DNA of 57,673 nucleotides from Lachnospiraceae bacterium (GTDB taxonomy: Bacteria; Bacillota; Clostridia; Lachnospirales; Lachnospiraceae): assembly GCA_016283755.1 (NCBI GenBank), contig JAEENO010000039.1, positions 1-57,673 on the forward strand, in the 5' to 3' direction. How positions within the stretch are numbered: position 1 is the stretch's first letter; each line of letters begins with the position of its first letter. The notes beneath the pieces were generated by a model. That model saw nothing but the letters and a program-made list of their open reading frames with translations, did no database searches and was not told where the DNA came from. The position numbers and the translations under genes were made by a program. Below are positions 8,768 through 17,740 of this stretch, one piece after another.

Positions 8768-9526
8768 TTATTTATACTTGATTACATCCTGCATATTGTA
8801 TAATCCCGGTTCTTTGCCGATAAGGTATTTCGCTGCCGCCAACGCACCCTTACCGAAAATCTCTCTTGAATATGCAGTATGTGAAAGTGTCAGTACCTCA
8901 TCACTTCCCGCAAATATTACATCATGATCGCCTGTGATAGAGCCGCCTCTGACAGAAGAGAACCCGATCTCATTATCTTCTCTCTTCTTTCTCTGATGCG
9001 TTCTGTCATATACGAAATTCATGCTCTCTTCTCTTCCGTCTTCTGCCGCTTCTGCCAATGCAATAGCTGTACCCGATGGTGCATCGAGCTTATTTCTGTG
9101 ATGCTTTTCTACTATCTCGATATCAAAGCCTTTATCCTTAAGGACATGTGCCGCTTCCTTTACAAGACTTATAAGAAGATTAACTCCGATTGACATATTG
9201 GCAGAACGAAGAACCGGAATATTCTTGGATTCAATAACCACTCTGTCAATCTGCTCGTCTGAAAGCCCCGTTGTACATAAAACAACAGGGAGCTTTTTCT
9301 CAACGCAATAATCAAGAAGCTCGTCTACCGCTTCCGAATTGGAAAAATCGATAACAGCGTCTGCTTCTTCCTTAACATCCTTAATAGACGCATATAACGG
9401 GAACTTCTGCTCTCCGTCTACCTTATCGACTCCCGCAACTATCTCAATATCATCCATCTCTTTTGCAAGGGAAGCAACAACCTTACCCATTCTTCCGCTC
9501 GAACCTTGTAATATAACTCTTATCAT
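8768..9526 (-). CDS. dapB: 4-hydroxy-tetrahydrodipicolinate reductase
   Basis: 252 residues from ATG 9526; AGAGGG lies 6 bases upstream, while the TTG two codons earlier abuts it. NAD(P)H-binding motif QGSSGRMGK opens the protein. The active-site signature EKHHRNKLDAPSGTA contains the catalytic His and the substrate-binding Lys. It reduces hydroxy-tetrahydrodipicolinate to tetrahydrodipicolinate, step two of the diaminopimelate branch. It lies 27 bases downstream of dapA. The meso-diaminopimelate dehydrogenase at 29.6 kb can complete the path to meso-DAP in one step. Confidence 0.97.
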   Translation of the reverse strand: MIRVILQGSSGRMGKVVASLAKEMDDIEIVAGVDKVDGEQKFPLYASIKDVKEEADAVIDFSNSEAVDELLDYCVEKKLPVVLCTTGLSDEQIDRVVIESKNIPVLRSANMSIGVNLLISLVKEAAHVLKDKGFDIEIVEKHHRNKLDAPSGTAIALAEAAEDGREESMNFVYDRTHQRKKREDNEIGFSSVRGGSITGDHDVIFAGSDEVLTLSHTAYSREIFGKGALAAAKYLIGKEPGLYNMQDVIKYK

Positions 9527-9553
9527 AACCAACCCTCTTACTTTATATAATCT

Positions 9554-10438
9554 CTATAAAAGTCCGTAATTCTTAAGTGCTTTCTTAAGAACCTCTATAT
9601 TCTTCTCTTCCATCTCACACATAGGAAGTCTTAATGGTCCGACATTCATTCCCATAAGATTCATGGCAGTCTTAACCGGCATTGGGTTAACTTCCACGAA
9701 AAGCGCATTGATAAGTTCGATTGCCTTTAACTGCAATGTACACGCTTTTTCAATATTACCGTTTAAGTATTCCATAACCATGTCATGCGTATTCTCAGGA
9801 GCAACATTTGCAAGTACCGAGATTACACCGATTCCACCGATTGAAAGAATCGGAATAGTCTGGTCGTCATTACCTGAAATTATATCCAATGAGCCATCGT
9901 TAAGTGAAGCAAGTTCGGCTATCTGTGAAAGATTGCCGCATGCTTCCTTTATTCCGACTACATTCTTAATCTCACGTGCTATCTTCATAGCAGTTTCAGG
10001 CTTAATATTGGTTCCTGTTCTTGAAGGTACGTTATACATAATAATCGGTAGACTCGTATTATCTGCTATAAGCTTATAATACTCATATAATCCCTTCTGA
10101 GTTGCTTTATTGTAATAAGGAGTAACTACCAGAAGCGCATCTGCACCTGCTGCCTCAGCGCTTTTTGAAAGCTCAACCGCATGAACTGCATTATTTGCAC
10201 CCGATCCTGCTATAACAGGAACGCGACCTGCAGCCGCCTTAACTGCCGTCTCAATACACTTTCTATGCTCTTCTTCTGAAAGTGTTGCCGATTCTCCCGT
10301 AGTTCCGCATATAATAATTGCATCCGTCTTATGCTCTATCTGATAATTTACAAGTTCCGTAAGTTTCCCATAATTAACCGAACCATCCGCATTCATAGGG
10401 GTTACGATTGCAACACCCGAACCTTTAAATATTGCCAT
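9554..10438 (-). CDS. dapA: 4-hydroxy-tetrahydrodipicolinate synthase
   Basis: 294 residues starting MAIFKGSGVAIVTPM. GGAGG lies 7 bases before ATG 10438; a GTG two codons earlier sits too close to it. It is a TIM-barrel aldolase with GTTGESATL for pyruvate, TPYYNK with the catalytic Tyr, YNVPSRTG, and the Schiff-base Lys in VGIKEACG. It condenses pyruvate with aspartate semialdehyde, the entry to lysine and peptidoglycan DAP. It is the first gene of the dapA-dapB-fbp-clpX operon and has its own promoter. Confidence 0.97.
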   Translation of the reverse strand: MAIFKGSGVAIVTPMNADGSVNYGKLTELVNYQIEHKTDAIIICGTTGESATLSEEEHRKCIETAVKAAAGRVPVIAGSGANNAVHAVELSKSAEAAGADALLVVTPYYNKATQKGLYEYYKLIADNTSLPIIMYNVPSRTGTNIKPETAMKIAREIKNVVGIKEACGNLSQIAELASLNDGSLDIISGNDDQTIPILSIGGIGVISVLANVAPENTHDMVMEYLNGNIEKACTLQLKAIELINALFVEVNPMPVKTAMNLMGMNVGPLRLPMCEMEEKNIEVLKKALKNYGLL

Positions 10439-10495
10439 ATCCACTCCTCCTTAAATTCTCACAAAACTACAAAATAGTACACTTTATCACTTATA

Positions 10496-10524
10496 ATGAT
10501 AGCATTCTTATGTAGGTTGGTCAA
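10496..10524 (-). promoter_or_regulatory. Promoter of dapA operon
   Basis: Minus strand: -35 TTGACC (10519-10524), 17-base spacer, -10 TATCAT (10496-10501). It is divergent from the mazE-like promoter, with about 30 bases between the two -35 boxes. Confidence 0.65.
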
Positions 10525-10554
10525 CATACACGAGGGTCTATTATTTAACAATAC

Positions 10555-10589
10555 TTGCTTTTTGCTCCGTACGGATATACAATGTATAT
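10555..10589 (+). promoter_or_regulatory. mazEF promoter with palindrome over the -10 box
   Basis: -35 TTGCTT (10555-10560), 17-base spacer, -10 TACAAT (10578-10583). The -10 box is inside the palindrome ATATAC-AAT-GTATAT (10575-10589). Antitoxins of this fold normally repress their own operon by binding such palindromes, so this is the likely MazE-type operator (inference). Confidence 0.55.
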
Positions 10590-10605
10590 ACAAGGAGGCG
10601 ATATT

Positions 10606-10848
10606 ATGATAGCAAGACTTAAACAATGGGGAAACAGCCAGGCTGTCCGAATCCCCAAAGAATTATTGAAAGAAGCTGCAATAACAGAAAATGACATATT
10701 AGAAATTGAAGTTACGAACGGAACTATTATTATCAAAAAGCAATTCAGACATAAAACTTTGGAAGAGCGCATTGCCGCATATGGCGGAAAGTTTTCATTA
10801 GACGGCGAGTATGATTGGGGTGAATCGGTAGGTCGAGAAATATGGTAA
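10606..10848 (+). CDS. MazE-like antitoxin (AbrB/SpoVT swapped-hairpin fold)
   Basis: 80 residues from ATG 10606, which has AAGGAGG 7 bases upstream. The N-terminal half, MIARLKQWGNSQAVRIPKEL, is the classical MazE/AbrB DNA-binding motif. NDILEIEVTNGTIIIKK completes the hairpin. The C-terminal tail (about residues 45-80, GGKFSLDGEYDWGESVGREIW) is acidic and aromatic, as expected for the segment that wraps around a MazF toxin. Its stop codon overlaps the next gene by 7 bases, the usual coupling in toxin-antitoxin pairs. Confidence 0.88.
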   Translation: MIARLKQWGNSQAVRIPKELLKEAAITENDILEIEVTNGTIIIKKQFRHKTLEERIAAYGGKFSLDGEYDWGESVGREIW

Positions 10849-11153
10849 AATATAACGAATACAATCAGGGCGATGTAATAAGAATAGAAGGAATAAAAGA
10901 TAAAGTTGTCATAGTAAGTAAGAACGTTTTTAATCAATTCGGTCTTGTATTCGGTTGCCCTATATATACACAGGGCGAAAGCGGTCCCTTACATATTTAT
11001 ATAAATACTAAAGAAACAGAAGGTTATGTTCACTGTGAAAAGTTAAAACTCCTTGACTTAAAAGCGCGTGGAAGTATATGCTTAGACAGAATACCAATTA
11101 ATGCAATTGTTGATATCACCGATGCTATACAGGGAATCTTTGATTATATCTAA
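10842..11153 (+). CDS. MazF/PemK-like endoribonuclease toxin
   Basis: 103 residues, a normal MazF size. N-terminal QGDVIRIEG matches the family opening strand (typically xGDIVWxD), KVVIVSKNVFNQ replaces the usual RPALVVS strand, and EGYVHCEKLKLLDLKARG matches the second half motif (VxxDQVxSLDxxxR). The usual HEQxGxRP segment after strand 1 is missing or very short, so this is a divergent branch. MazF toxins cut mRNA or tRNA at short single-stranded sites and are held by the adjacent antitoxin. The start overlaps the antitoxin stop. The target sequence cannot be predicted. Confidence 0.82.
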   Translation: MVKYNEYNQGDVIRIEGIKDKVVIVSKNVFNQFGLVFGCPIYTQGESGPLHIYINTKETEGYVHCEKLKLLDLKARGSICLDRIPINAIVDITDAIQGIFDYI

Positions 11154-11173
11154 TTTGTAATGAGGTACATATC

Positions 11174-12097
11174 ATGAAAAGAAAGCTCAATTTTAAAACA
11201 GCCACACTGTTATCCATTATCGTATGTTTAGGGTTACTCATTCTCTTTAGGATACTTAATGATTCCCCGAAATGTTACTTGCTTTCATCAAGTTACAGTA
11301 ATTTGGGTGGCAATATGTCATCCCTTAAAGTTGCCGAAGAATACAAATGGTGGAATGGTAACAGTTTTTCTTCCCCGTCTGCAGAAAGCACTCTTTATGT
11401 AAAATTTGATGGCAAGTCCTACAATGTAGATTACATATACTCCCGGTATAATAACTATAATTCATTTGCTACCGACTATTACGGCAATACGCGTGGAGTA
11501 ACATTCGGCATTAATTCAAATACAGGCGAACTTGTCTATATTAATCTTAAGACATCGTCCTTTTTTAGATCAGAACCTAAGCTTGAAGACGTTGATAATA
11601 TAAAAGAAACCGGAAAAGAATTAGCAGAAAAATACGCATCGATGTATATAGACCTTAGCGATTATATTCTTTACAATACTCGCAGAAGCCCCTATCAACC
11701 GGACAGAACACAAAAAACAAAAATGGTCTTCTATACATATACTTTTGTCAAAAAAATAAATAATGAGTGTTCCTCTGCATACATATCCGTTCAGATAACC
11801 TCTAAAGGAAATCTGGCCTCAATAGTAATTGGTGATTTAAATGCTTTTTCCGATCAATACACAAAACAAATCGATTCGTTCAAAGACCTTGATATTGATA
11901 ACTTGGTAATATCTGAACTTAAAAGCATAACTAAAGAGCTAGATTCTCCCACCTTCGATATCACCAATAAATACTATGCATTAAATCCGGAAGGTAAAAT
12001 TGTAATTTGTGTTACCGCAAAATGCTCGTATTATATTATTAATGATCAAAATGAGCGAGAATGGGCAAGCTTTATTTATGAATTCGTTGTAAAATAG
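11174..12097 (+). CDS. Unknown membrane-anchored extracytoplasmic protein
   Basis: 307 residues that I do not recognise. Residues about 10-27 (ATLLSIIVCLGLLILFRI) form one hydrophobic segment after a KRK start, so it is a signal anchor or signal peptide; no lipobox cysteine follows. The remaining 270 residues are polar, rich in Tyr, Ser and Asn, and probably lie outside the membrane. The gene begins 20 bases after the MazF-like toxin with GAGG 8 bases before the ATG and ends at a strong terminator, so it can be read with the mazEF pair. It could be a passenger of the cassette or an unrelated surface protein. Only the anchor and the location are supported. Confidence 0.7.
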   Translation: MKRKLNFKTATLLSIIVCLGLLILFRILNDSPKCYLLSSSYSNLGGNMSSLKVAEEYKWWNGNSFSSPSAESTLYVKFDGKSYNVDYIYSRYNNYNSFATDYYGNTRGVTFGINSNTGELVYINLKTSSFFRSEPKLEDVDNIKETGKELAEKYASMYIDLSDYILYNTRRSPYQPDRTQKTKMVFYTYTFVKKINNECSSAYISVQITSKGNLASIVIGDLNAFSDQYTKQIDSFKDLDIDNLVISELKSITKELDSPTFDITNKYYALNPEGKIVICVTAKCSYYIINDQNEREWASFIYEFVVK

Positions 12098-12099
12098 AA

Positions 12100-12131
12100 A
12101 AAAGTCTCCTTAATGTCCTTAAGGAGACTTT
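12100..12131. terminator. Bidirectional terminator between the unknown gene and pepF
   Basis: Stem AAAGTCTCCTTA / TAAGGAGACTTT with a 7-base loop, flanked by A and T runs on both sides. It serves the plus-strand gene ending at 12097 and pepF ending at 12136 from the other side. Confidence 0.9.
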
Positions 12132-12135
12132 TTTA

Positions 12136-13896
12136 TTACATATCTTTTGTAAGTTCAAGGAACTCATCGATCTGTTCCTTGACAAGGTCAAGGGAACCTC
12201 TCCAGAAATCTTTCTTGGTTAAATCAATTCCCATTGTCTTGGCTGTATCTTCTACCGAGTTAACAGTCGTTGCAAGAAGCATCTTCTGATACTTAGGAAC
12301 AAACGATGCTCCCTCCTTCTTATACATTGCATATAAGCCCTTTGAGAAAAGTGCTCCGAATGCATAAGGGAAATTGTAGAAGCTTAAGCCTGCCGAATAA
12401 TAATGGCTCTTGCATGCCCACATATAAGGATGTAAGTACTCAGGATCGAGTCCCTTGCCGTAAGCTTCCTTCTGAGCTTTTAACATAAGGTTCTTTAAAG
12501 TCTCAGGGAAAAGGAAAGCATCCTTGCAGCCCTCGAATACAGCTGTCTCAAATTTGTAACGGGAATAGATATCGCAAATTGTCTGTGTGATATCGGAAAG
12601 CTGTGTCTCAAGGAGAGCGAGCTTCTCTTCGCCTTCTGCGTTATCTGTTGCAAAGTTCATGAATACATTCTCGTTGAATGTAGATGCAGTCTCGGCAACA
12701 GGCATTGAATATCCCTGGTTCAAAGGACGCTGGTCCTGTGTATGAAGATTATGATAAGCATGACCAAGTTCATGTGCCAATGTATCTATATCACTTAAAG
12801 AGCCCGTAAAATTGGTAAGTACACGTGACTGCTTCTTAGAAGGAATACCTGCACAGAAAGCTCCACCTACCTTACCCGCACGCGGGAAGAAATCAATCCA
12901 TGACTCATCAAAAGCACGAGTCATCATATCAGCCATATCCTTGGAGAAGTTACCGAATAAGTTAATAAGCATATCGCGTGCTTCTTCAACAGTATACTTC
13001 TTATCCATCTTTCCTATCGGTGCAAAAAGCTCAAACCAAGGAAGTCCGTTCTTATAACCTAATATCTTTGCTTTTCTAAGCATATACTCTTCAAACTTAG
13101 GAAGGTACTCATCAATCGAACCCCACAAAGCATCAAGAGTCTCTTTCTTCATTCTCGAGTGATCAAGCGTGGCTTCAAGTGCAGATGCATATCCGCGTTC
13201 CTTCGTAATCATATTGGCCTGCTTCTTAATGTTGTTAAGAGAGTAAGCAATTGCCGATTCAATCTTCTTATATGCCGCAAGCTCTGCATCGTAAGCTTTT
13301 TTACGAACATTCTTATCAGGATCGTTGGCTTTATTTCTTACGCTTGAAAGGTTGATTATCTCGCCTTCGTAATCAACTTCGAGAGTTGATGTTAAATAGC
13401 TGAACATATTGCCCCAAGCGCTTCCGCCTGTTATATTCATCTTGGCATACATGTCTTCCACATCATCCGAAAGCATATGTGCATAATCCTTCTTGATCTC
13501 ATTAAGGTAGAATTCATATTCGGATAAAAGCGCATCACTCTTAATTATCTCGTCAAGGTTCTCTGTCTGCCCTATGTACTTATCGAACATAACTTCATCT
13601 TTTGTGATCGAAGTAAACTTATTCATAAGCTGTCCCATAAGTGCTGCTGCCTTCTCATCTGTTGTATCTGCTTCACTCTGAAGTGATACAAAGTGGAAAA
13701 GCTCTCCGGAAAGAACTTCCGACTCTTCCCTTAACTTAATAATTTCGATGATTGTCTCTTTTCTCTTATTAGGATCAAGTGCTGCAGATAACTTATGCGT
13801 TTTCTCAATGAGCTCATCTGCTTTCTTTAAATCCTCAGCAAACTTCGGATCATCGTAACCCTTGTAGAGAATATCAAGTGACCATTTCTCGTTCAT
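12136..13896 (-). CDS. pepF: Oligoendopeptidase F, M3 family
   Basis: 586 residues. The zinc motif is HELGH (375-379) with the third ligand Glu402 in AETAST, as in M3B oligopeptidases. An all-helical N-terminal half forms the substrate channel. Members cut cytoplasmic peptides of about 6-20 residues. ATG 13896 has AAAGGGGG about 8 bases upstream. It follows typA by 22 bases, so the two are probably co-transcribed, and ends at a bidirectional terminator. It has no signal peptide. Confidence 0.94.
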   Translation of the reverse strand: MNEKWSLDILYKGYDDPKFAEDLKKADELIEKTHKLSAALDPNKRKETIIEIIKLREESEVLSGELFHFVSLQSEADTTDEKAAALMGQLMNKFTSITKDEVMFDKYIGQTENLDEIIKSDALLSEYEFYLNEIKKDYAHMLSDDVEDMYAKMNITGGSAWGNMFSYLTSTLEVDYEGEIINLSSVRNKANDPDKNVRKKAYDAELAAYKKIESAIAYSLNNIKKQANMITKERGYASALEATLDHSRMKKETLDALWGSIDEYLPKFEEYMLRKAKILGYKNGLPWFELFAPIGKMDKKYTVEEARDMLINLFGNFSKDMADMMTRAFDESWIDFFPRAGKVGGAFCAGIPSKKQSRVLTNFTGSLSDIDTLAHELGHAYHNLHTQDQRPLNQGYSMPVAETASTFNENVFMNFATDNAEGEEKLALLETQLSDITQTICDIYSRYKFETAVFEGCKDAFLFPETLKNLMLKAQKEAYGKGLDPEYLHPYMWACKSHYYSAGLSFYNFPYAFGALFSKGLYAMYKKEGASFVPKYQKMLLATTVNSVEDTAKTMGIDLTKKDFWRGSLDLVKEQIDEFLELTKDM

Positions 13897-13918
13897 TAAA
13901 GTACCCCCTTTAAACTTG

Positions 13919-15769
13919 TTATTTATCCTGATTCATCTGAGCAGCTCTTATCTCGGCGCGCTTTCTTAACGTCGGATCAAGAATTTTCTTTCTGATTCGA
14001 AGTGAAGTAGGCGTAATTTCGAGTAATTCGTCCGCATCGATGAAATCGAGCGCCTGCTCAAGGCTCATTTCCTTTTTCGGAGTAAGCGTAAGTGCTTCAT
14101 CCGCACTTGAAGAACGTGTATTGGTCAAGTGCTTTTTCTTACATACGTTAAGCTCTATATCTTCAGACTTACCGGATTGACCGATTACCATACCGGAATA
14201 GACCTTTTCTCCCGGTCCGATAAAGAGTGTACCGCGCTCCTGTGCCGCGAAAAGTCCGTATGTTACGGCTTCACCCGCTTCAAATGCTATTAACGAGCCC
14301 TGCTTACGATATGAAATGTCACCCTTATAAGGTGCATATCCGTTAAAGCTTGTATTGATAATACCATTACCTTTGGTGTCGGTCAAGAAATCTCCCCTAT
14401 ATCCTATGAGTCCGCGCGAAGGTATAACGAAATGCAAACGGGTATATCCACCTGCAATCGAACCCATACTCTGAAGTTCACCCTTACGCTGACCCAACTT
14501 CTCTATAACTGCACCGGTAAATTCATCCGGTACATCTATATAACAGTCTTCAATAGGCTCAGTCTTTTTGCCATTCTCATCCGTATGATAAAGTACTTCC
14601 GCCTTGCTTACCGCAAATTCATACCCTTCACGGCGCATATTCTCAATAAGTACGGATAAGTGAAGTTCTCCACGTCCCGATACCTTGAATGTATCCGTAT
14701 CCTCCGTATCCTCAACTCTAAGCGATACATCTGTATTAAGCTCTCTGTATAATCTCTCGCGAAGATGACGCGATGTTACATACTTTCCTTCAAGTCCCGC
14801 AAGCGGTGAATCGTTAACGATAAAGTTCATCGCGATTGTCGGCTCCGAAATCTTCTGGAACGGAATCGGAGTAGGGTTATCAGGTGAACAAATGGTATCT
14901 CCGATATGAATCTCTGAGATACCGGATATTGCTACGATTGAACCGACCGTTGCTTCCTGCACTTCTATCTTGTTAAGACCTTCAAACTCGTACAACTTAC
15001 TGATTTTAACCTTGATCTTCTTATCAGGGTCATGATGATTAACTACCACCGCTTCCTGATTAACCTTGATTGTTCCGTTGTCAACCTTACCAACACCGAT
15101 GCGACCGACATATTCGTTGTAATCAATCGTACTTATAAGCACCTGCGTTCCCTTATCCGGGTCTCCTGTCGGTGCCGGAATATAATTAATGATAGTCTCA
15201 AAAAGAGGTACCATATCCATATTCGTATCCTCGAGATTATATCTTGCATATCCGTCTCTTGCAGATGCATATACGAACGGGCAATCAAGCTGTTCATCGG
15301 ATGCGCCGAGATCCATGAGGAGTTCAAGGACTTCATCCACGACTTCCTGCGGACGTGCCTCCGGACGATCTGTCTTATTGATACATACGATTACCGGTAA
15401 GTCAAGCTGCAAAGCCTTCATAAGAACGAACTTCGTCTGTGGCATAACACCTTCAAATGCGTCAACAAGCATAACTACACCGTTAACCATCTTAAGTACA
15501 CGCTCAACTTCTCCACCGAAGTCAGCATGGCCGGGTGTATCTATTATGTTAATCTTGGTTCCCTTGTAATTAACTGCGGTATTCTTGGAAAGAATGGTGA
15601 TTCCACGCTCTCTCTCGATGTCATTCGAGTCCATGACACGTTCTACAACTGCCTGGTTCTCTCTGAATATTCCGCTTTGTCTAAGTAATCCGTCAACCAA
15701 TGTTGTCTTACCATGGTCAACGTGTGCGATAATTGCAATATTACGTATTTTTTCCTGCTTAATTTCCAT
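13919..15769 (-). CDS. typA: Ribosome-associated translational GTPase BipA/TypA
   Basis: 616 residues, standard length. GTPase motifs are AHVDHGKTTL (G1, about 15-24), RGITI (G2), DTPGHADFGGEVERV (G3) and NKTDRPEAR (G4). EF-G-like domains follow, ending in the BipA-specific C-terminal domain. It binds the ribosome and supports assembly and growth under stress or cold. AGAGG lies before ATG 15769. A promoter with -35 TTGAAA and -10 TATAAT precedes it, and pepF follows in the same transcript. Confidence 0.97.
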   Translation of the reverse strand: MEIKQEKIRNIAIIAHVDHGKTTLVDGLLRQSGIFRENQAVVERVMDSNDIERERGITILSKNTAVNYKGTKINIIDTPGHADFGGEVERVLKMVNGVVMLVDAFEGVMPQTKFVLMKALQLDLPVIVCINKTDRPEARPQEVVDEVLELLMDLGASDEQLDCPFVYASARDGYARYNLEDTNMDMVPLFETIINYIPAPTGDPDKGTQVLISTIDYNEYVGRIGVGKVDNGTIKVNQEAVVVNHHDPDKKIKVKISKLYEFEGLNKIEVQEATVGSIVAISGISEIHIGDTICSPDNPTPIPFQKISEPTIAMNFIVNDSPLAGLEGKYVTSRHLRERLYRELNTDVSLRVEDTEDTDTFKVSGRGELHLSVLIENMRREGYEFAVSKAEVLYHTDENGKKTEPIEDCYIDVPDEFTGAVIEKLGQRKGELQSMGSIAGGYTRLHFVIPSRGLIGYRGDFLTDTKGNGIINTSFNGYAPYKGDISYRKQGSLIAFEAGEAVTYGLFAAQERGTLFIGPGEKVYSGMVIGQSGKSEDIELNVCKKKHLTNTRSSSADEALTLTPKKEMSLEQALDFIDADELLEITPTSLRIRKKILDPTLRKRAEIRAAQMNQDK

Positions 15770-15806
15770 CTATATATCCTCTTTTCAATAAAAAACCAAC
15801 GAAAAA

Positions 15807-15834
15807 ATTATACTACAAATCGGAATACTTTCAA
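15807..15834 (-). promoter_or_regulatory. Promoter of typA-pepF
   Basis: Minus strand: -35 TTGAAA (15829-15834), 16-base spacer, -10 TATAAT (15807-15812), about 38 bases upstream of the start codon. Confidence 0.65.
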
Positions 15835-15872
15835 GAGGAAGTTTATTTTTGTATTTCACTATGATAAAAACA

Positions 15873-15900
15873 AGAGGAAGCCGCAGTTTCCCGCGGCCTC
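15873..15900 (-). terminator. Terminator of the paired ABC exporter genes
   Basis: Imperfect GC-rich stem GAGGAAGCCGC / GCGGCCTC, about 22 bases past the stop codon at 15923. On the minus strand it is followed by CTTGTTTTT. Confidence 0.75.
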
Positions 15901-15922
15901 GTGAGTTTACTTGTTATATTAT

Positions 15923-17740
15923 CTATGCTGTATAATATGCTGCCTGAGTATTATATAACTTGGCGTAGATTCCGTTATGCGCTATCAATTCGCTATGGTT
16001 GCCTTCTTCTGCAATCTTACCTCCGTCGATTACTACGATTCTATCGCAGAACTTACAGCTACTCATTCTGTGCGAGATATAGATTGATGTCTTATTTCCT
16101 ACAAGCTTATCGAAGTTTTCATAGACTTCCGCTTCCGCAACAGGATCAAGTGCGGCTGTCGGCTCATCAAGTATTACAAATGGAGCGCCTTTATATAAAG
16201 CTCGTGCAATTGCAACCTTCTGTGCCTCTCCACCGGATAATCCAACTCCCGTACCGTTTTCATTGCCGAGCAAGCTATGCTCTTTATCAGGCATCTCATC
16301 AACGAGCTTTCTTAAGCCAACCATATCTATGACTTTCCTGACTCTCTCGCTATCAACATCAGTGCTTGCAGCTATAACCTCATCAAGCGGAAAATCAAAG
16401 AGATTAAAGTCCTGAAATACAACGGAGAAGATTGTCATATACTCATCGTAATCGTATTTACTTATATTTATCCCGTTTAAAGTAATCTCACCTTCAGTCG
16501 GCTCGTAGAAACGAAGTAAAAGTTTGATGAGTGTAGTCTTTCCCGCGCCATTAAGCCCAACAAGTGCAACTCTTTCGCCTATATTAAACTTTAATGATAC
16601 ATTTTTTAAGATATACTCCTCACTTCCGAGATATTTAAACGACACATCCTTAAAAGCAAGTTCAAACTTATTATCATCACGCTTTTCTACAGGAAGCGTG
16701 CCATCATAATCCATATTCGGACTATTGATAAATTCCTCATAATTCTTAACGTAATCATTAATATACTTTATATTCTGATAACGCATAAGCACACCCTGAA
16801 TAGATGTCATAAGTGTAATGATTGAGCCTGCATACATAAGCACATCACCGGTTGTTATCGTTCCCGAAAGCGCCATTATTACAACATATATATACACATA
16901 ACCTGCTGCAATCTGAGTAATAATCGCGAATAATCCCTGCATTCTTCCGGTATATCCGCCGTACGCAACATACTTATCAAACGCTTTTACCATTACCCAA
17001 AGCTTGTTAATAAAATAATCCGCCATATCATATAGTGCTATGTCTTTTGCAAATTCTTTATTATCAATAGCTCCGTCAAGCACATACCCTGCTACGGCAT
17101 TCGATTTTTCATTTTCACGCATTACCTCTTCACCGCGTTTGCCTATTGCCGCCGATATCCTGAAGCTCACATAAAAAAGCGCTACAAATAAAAGCACCAT
17201 CAATACTGTAAGTATTCCAATCTTTACTATACCTACCTCATTCGCAAATGATACCTTAACTATCAACGTTATCAAAAAGCCTAATGCAAACACAGTTTTT
17301 GCCAGATTAAGAAAGAATCCATACATATAGCTCAATAACGTAACTATATTACCGGTTGCACTTTCACCGACTTTTATACGTCTTAGTTTAGTCAGCGTAT
17401 CTTCACTTTCCATATTGCAGTATTCAATATTCATTGCTTTTCTTGCAGTACGTTTTCTTGTTTCATACATACTTGGCGTTATATAATGATCGAATACCGA
17501 ACGACACAGAGAAGATATCACTTTTAAAACCAACACTGATACTACCAATATAATCGCCAAAGTAAGCGCTTTTTCATAATTATTCATCATAAGCGTATCG
17601 ATTACCTTAGCATATACTATACTCGTTACGTAAGCATAAGCGGCACCGCAGCTTACTCCGACAAATACAAGTATATTGATTATTCTATATCCCTTTGTCT
17701 GAAACCCCATAAATTTCAGCATTTCCCTAATTGACATCAC
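15923..17740 (-). CDS. ABC exporter half-transporter (second of pair)
   Basis: 605 residues. Six-helix membrane domain (about 1-330), then an ATPase with Walker A LNGAGKTT, signature LSGGEAQKVAIARAL, Walker B FVILDEPTAALDP and H-loop YISHR. The catalytic Glu is present. Its start overlaps the end of the partner gene by 14 bases; a GTG (17740) and an ATG (17737) both lie behind GGAGG, and I keep the GTG. Two such genes in tandem normally make a heterodimeric exporter of peptides, lipids or drugs. Nothing in the sequence fixes the substrate; a nearby GHKL/LytTR system hints at a link to peptide signalling. Confidence 0.9.
   Translation of the reverse strand: MMSIREMLKFMGFQTKGYRIINILVFVGVSCGAAYAYVTSIVYAKVIDTLMMNNYEKALTLAIILVVSVLVLKVISSLCRSVFDHYITPSMYETRKRTARKAMNIEYCNMESEDTLTKLRRIKVGESATGNIVTLLSYMYGFFLNLAKTVFALGFLITLIVKVSFANEVGIVKIGILTVLMVLLFVALFYVSFRISAAIGKRGEEVMRENEKSNAVAGYVLDGAIDNKEFAKDIALYDMADYFINKLWVMVKAFDKYVAYGGYTGRMQGLFAIITQIAAGYVYIYVVIMALSGTITTGDVLMYAGSIITLMTSIQGVLMRYQNIKYINDYVKNYEEFINSPNMDYDGTLPVEKRDDNKFELAFKDVSFKYLGSEEYILKNVSLKFNIGERVALVGLNGAGKTTLIKLLLRFYEPTEGEITLNGINISKYDYDEYMTIFSVVFQDFNLFDFPLDEVIAASTDVDSERVRKVIDMVGLRKLVDEMPDKEHSLLGNENGTGVGLSGGEAQKVAIARALYKGAPFVILDEPTAALDPVAEAEVYENFDKLVGNKTSIYISHRMSSCKFCDRIVVIDGGKIAEEGNHSELIAHNGIYAKLYNTQAAYYTA

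Noticed and set aside
15901-16332. Plus-strand open frame of 143 codons opposite the ABC transporter
   Set aside because: It lies wholly antisense to a gene with clear ATPase motifs, has no ribosome site, and its composition reflects the opposite strand.
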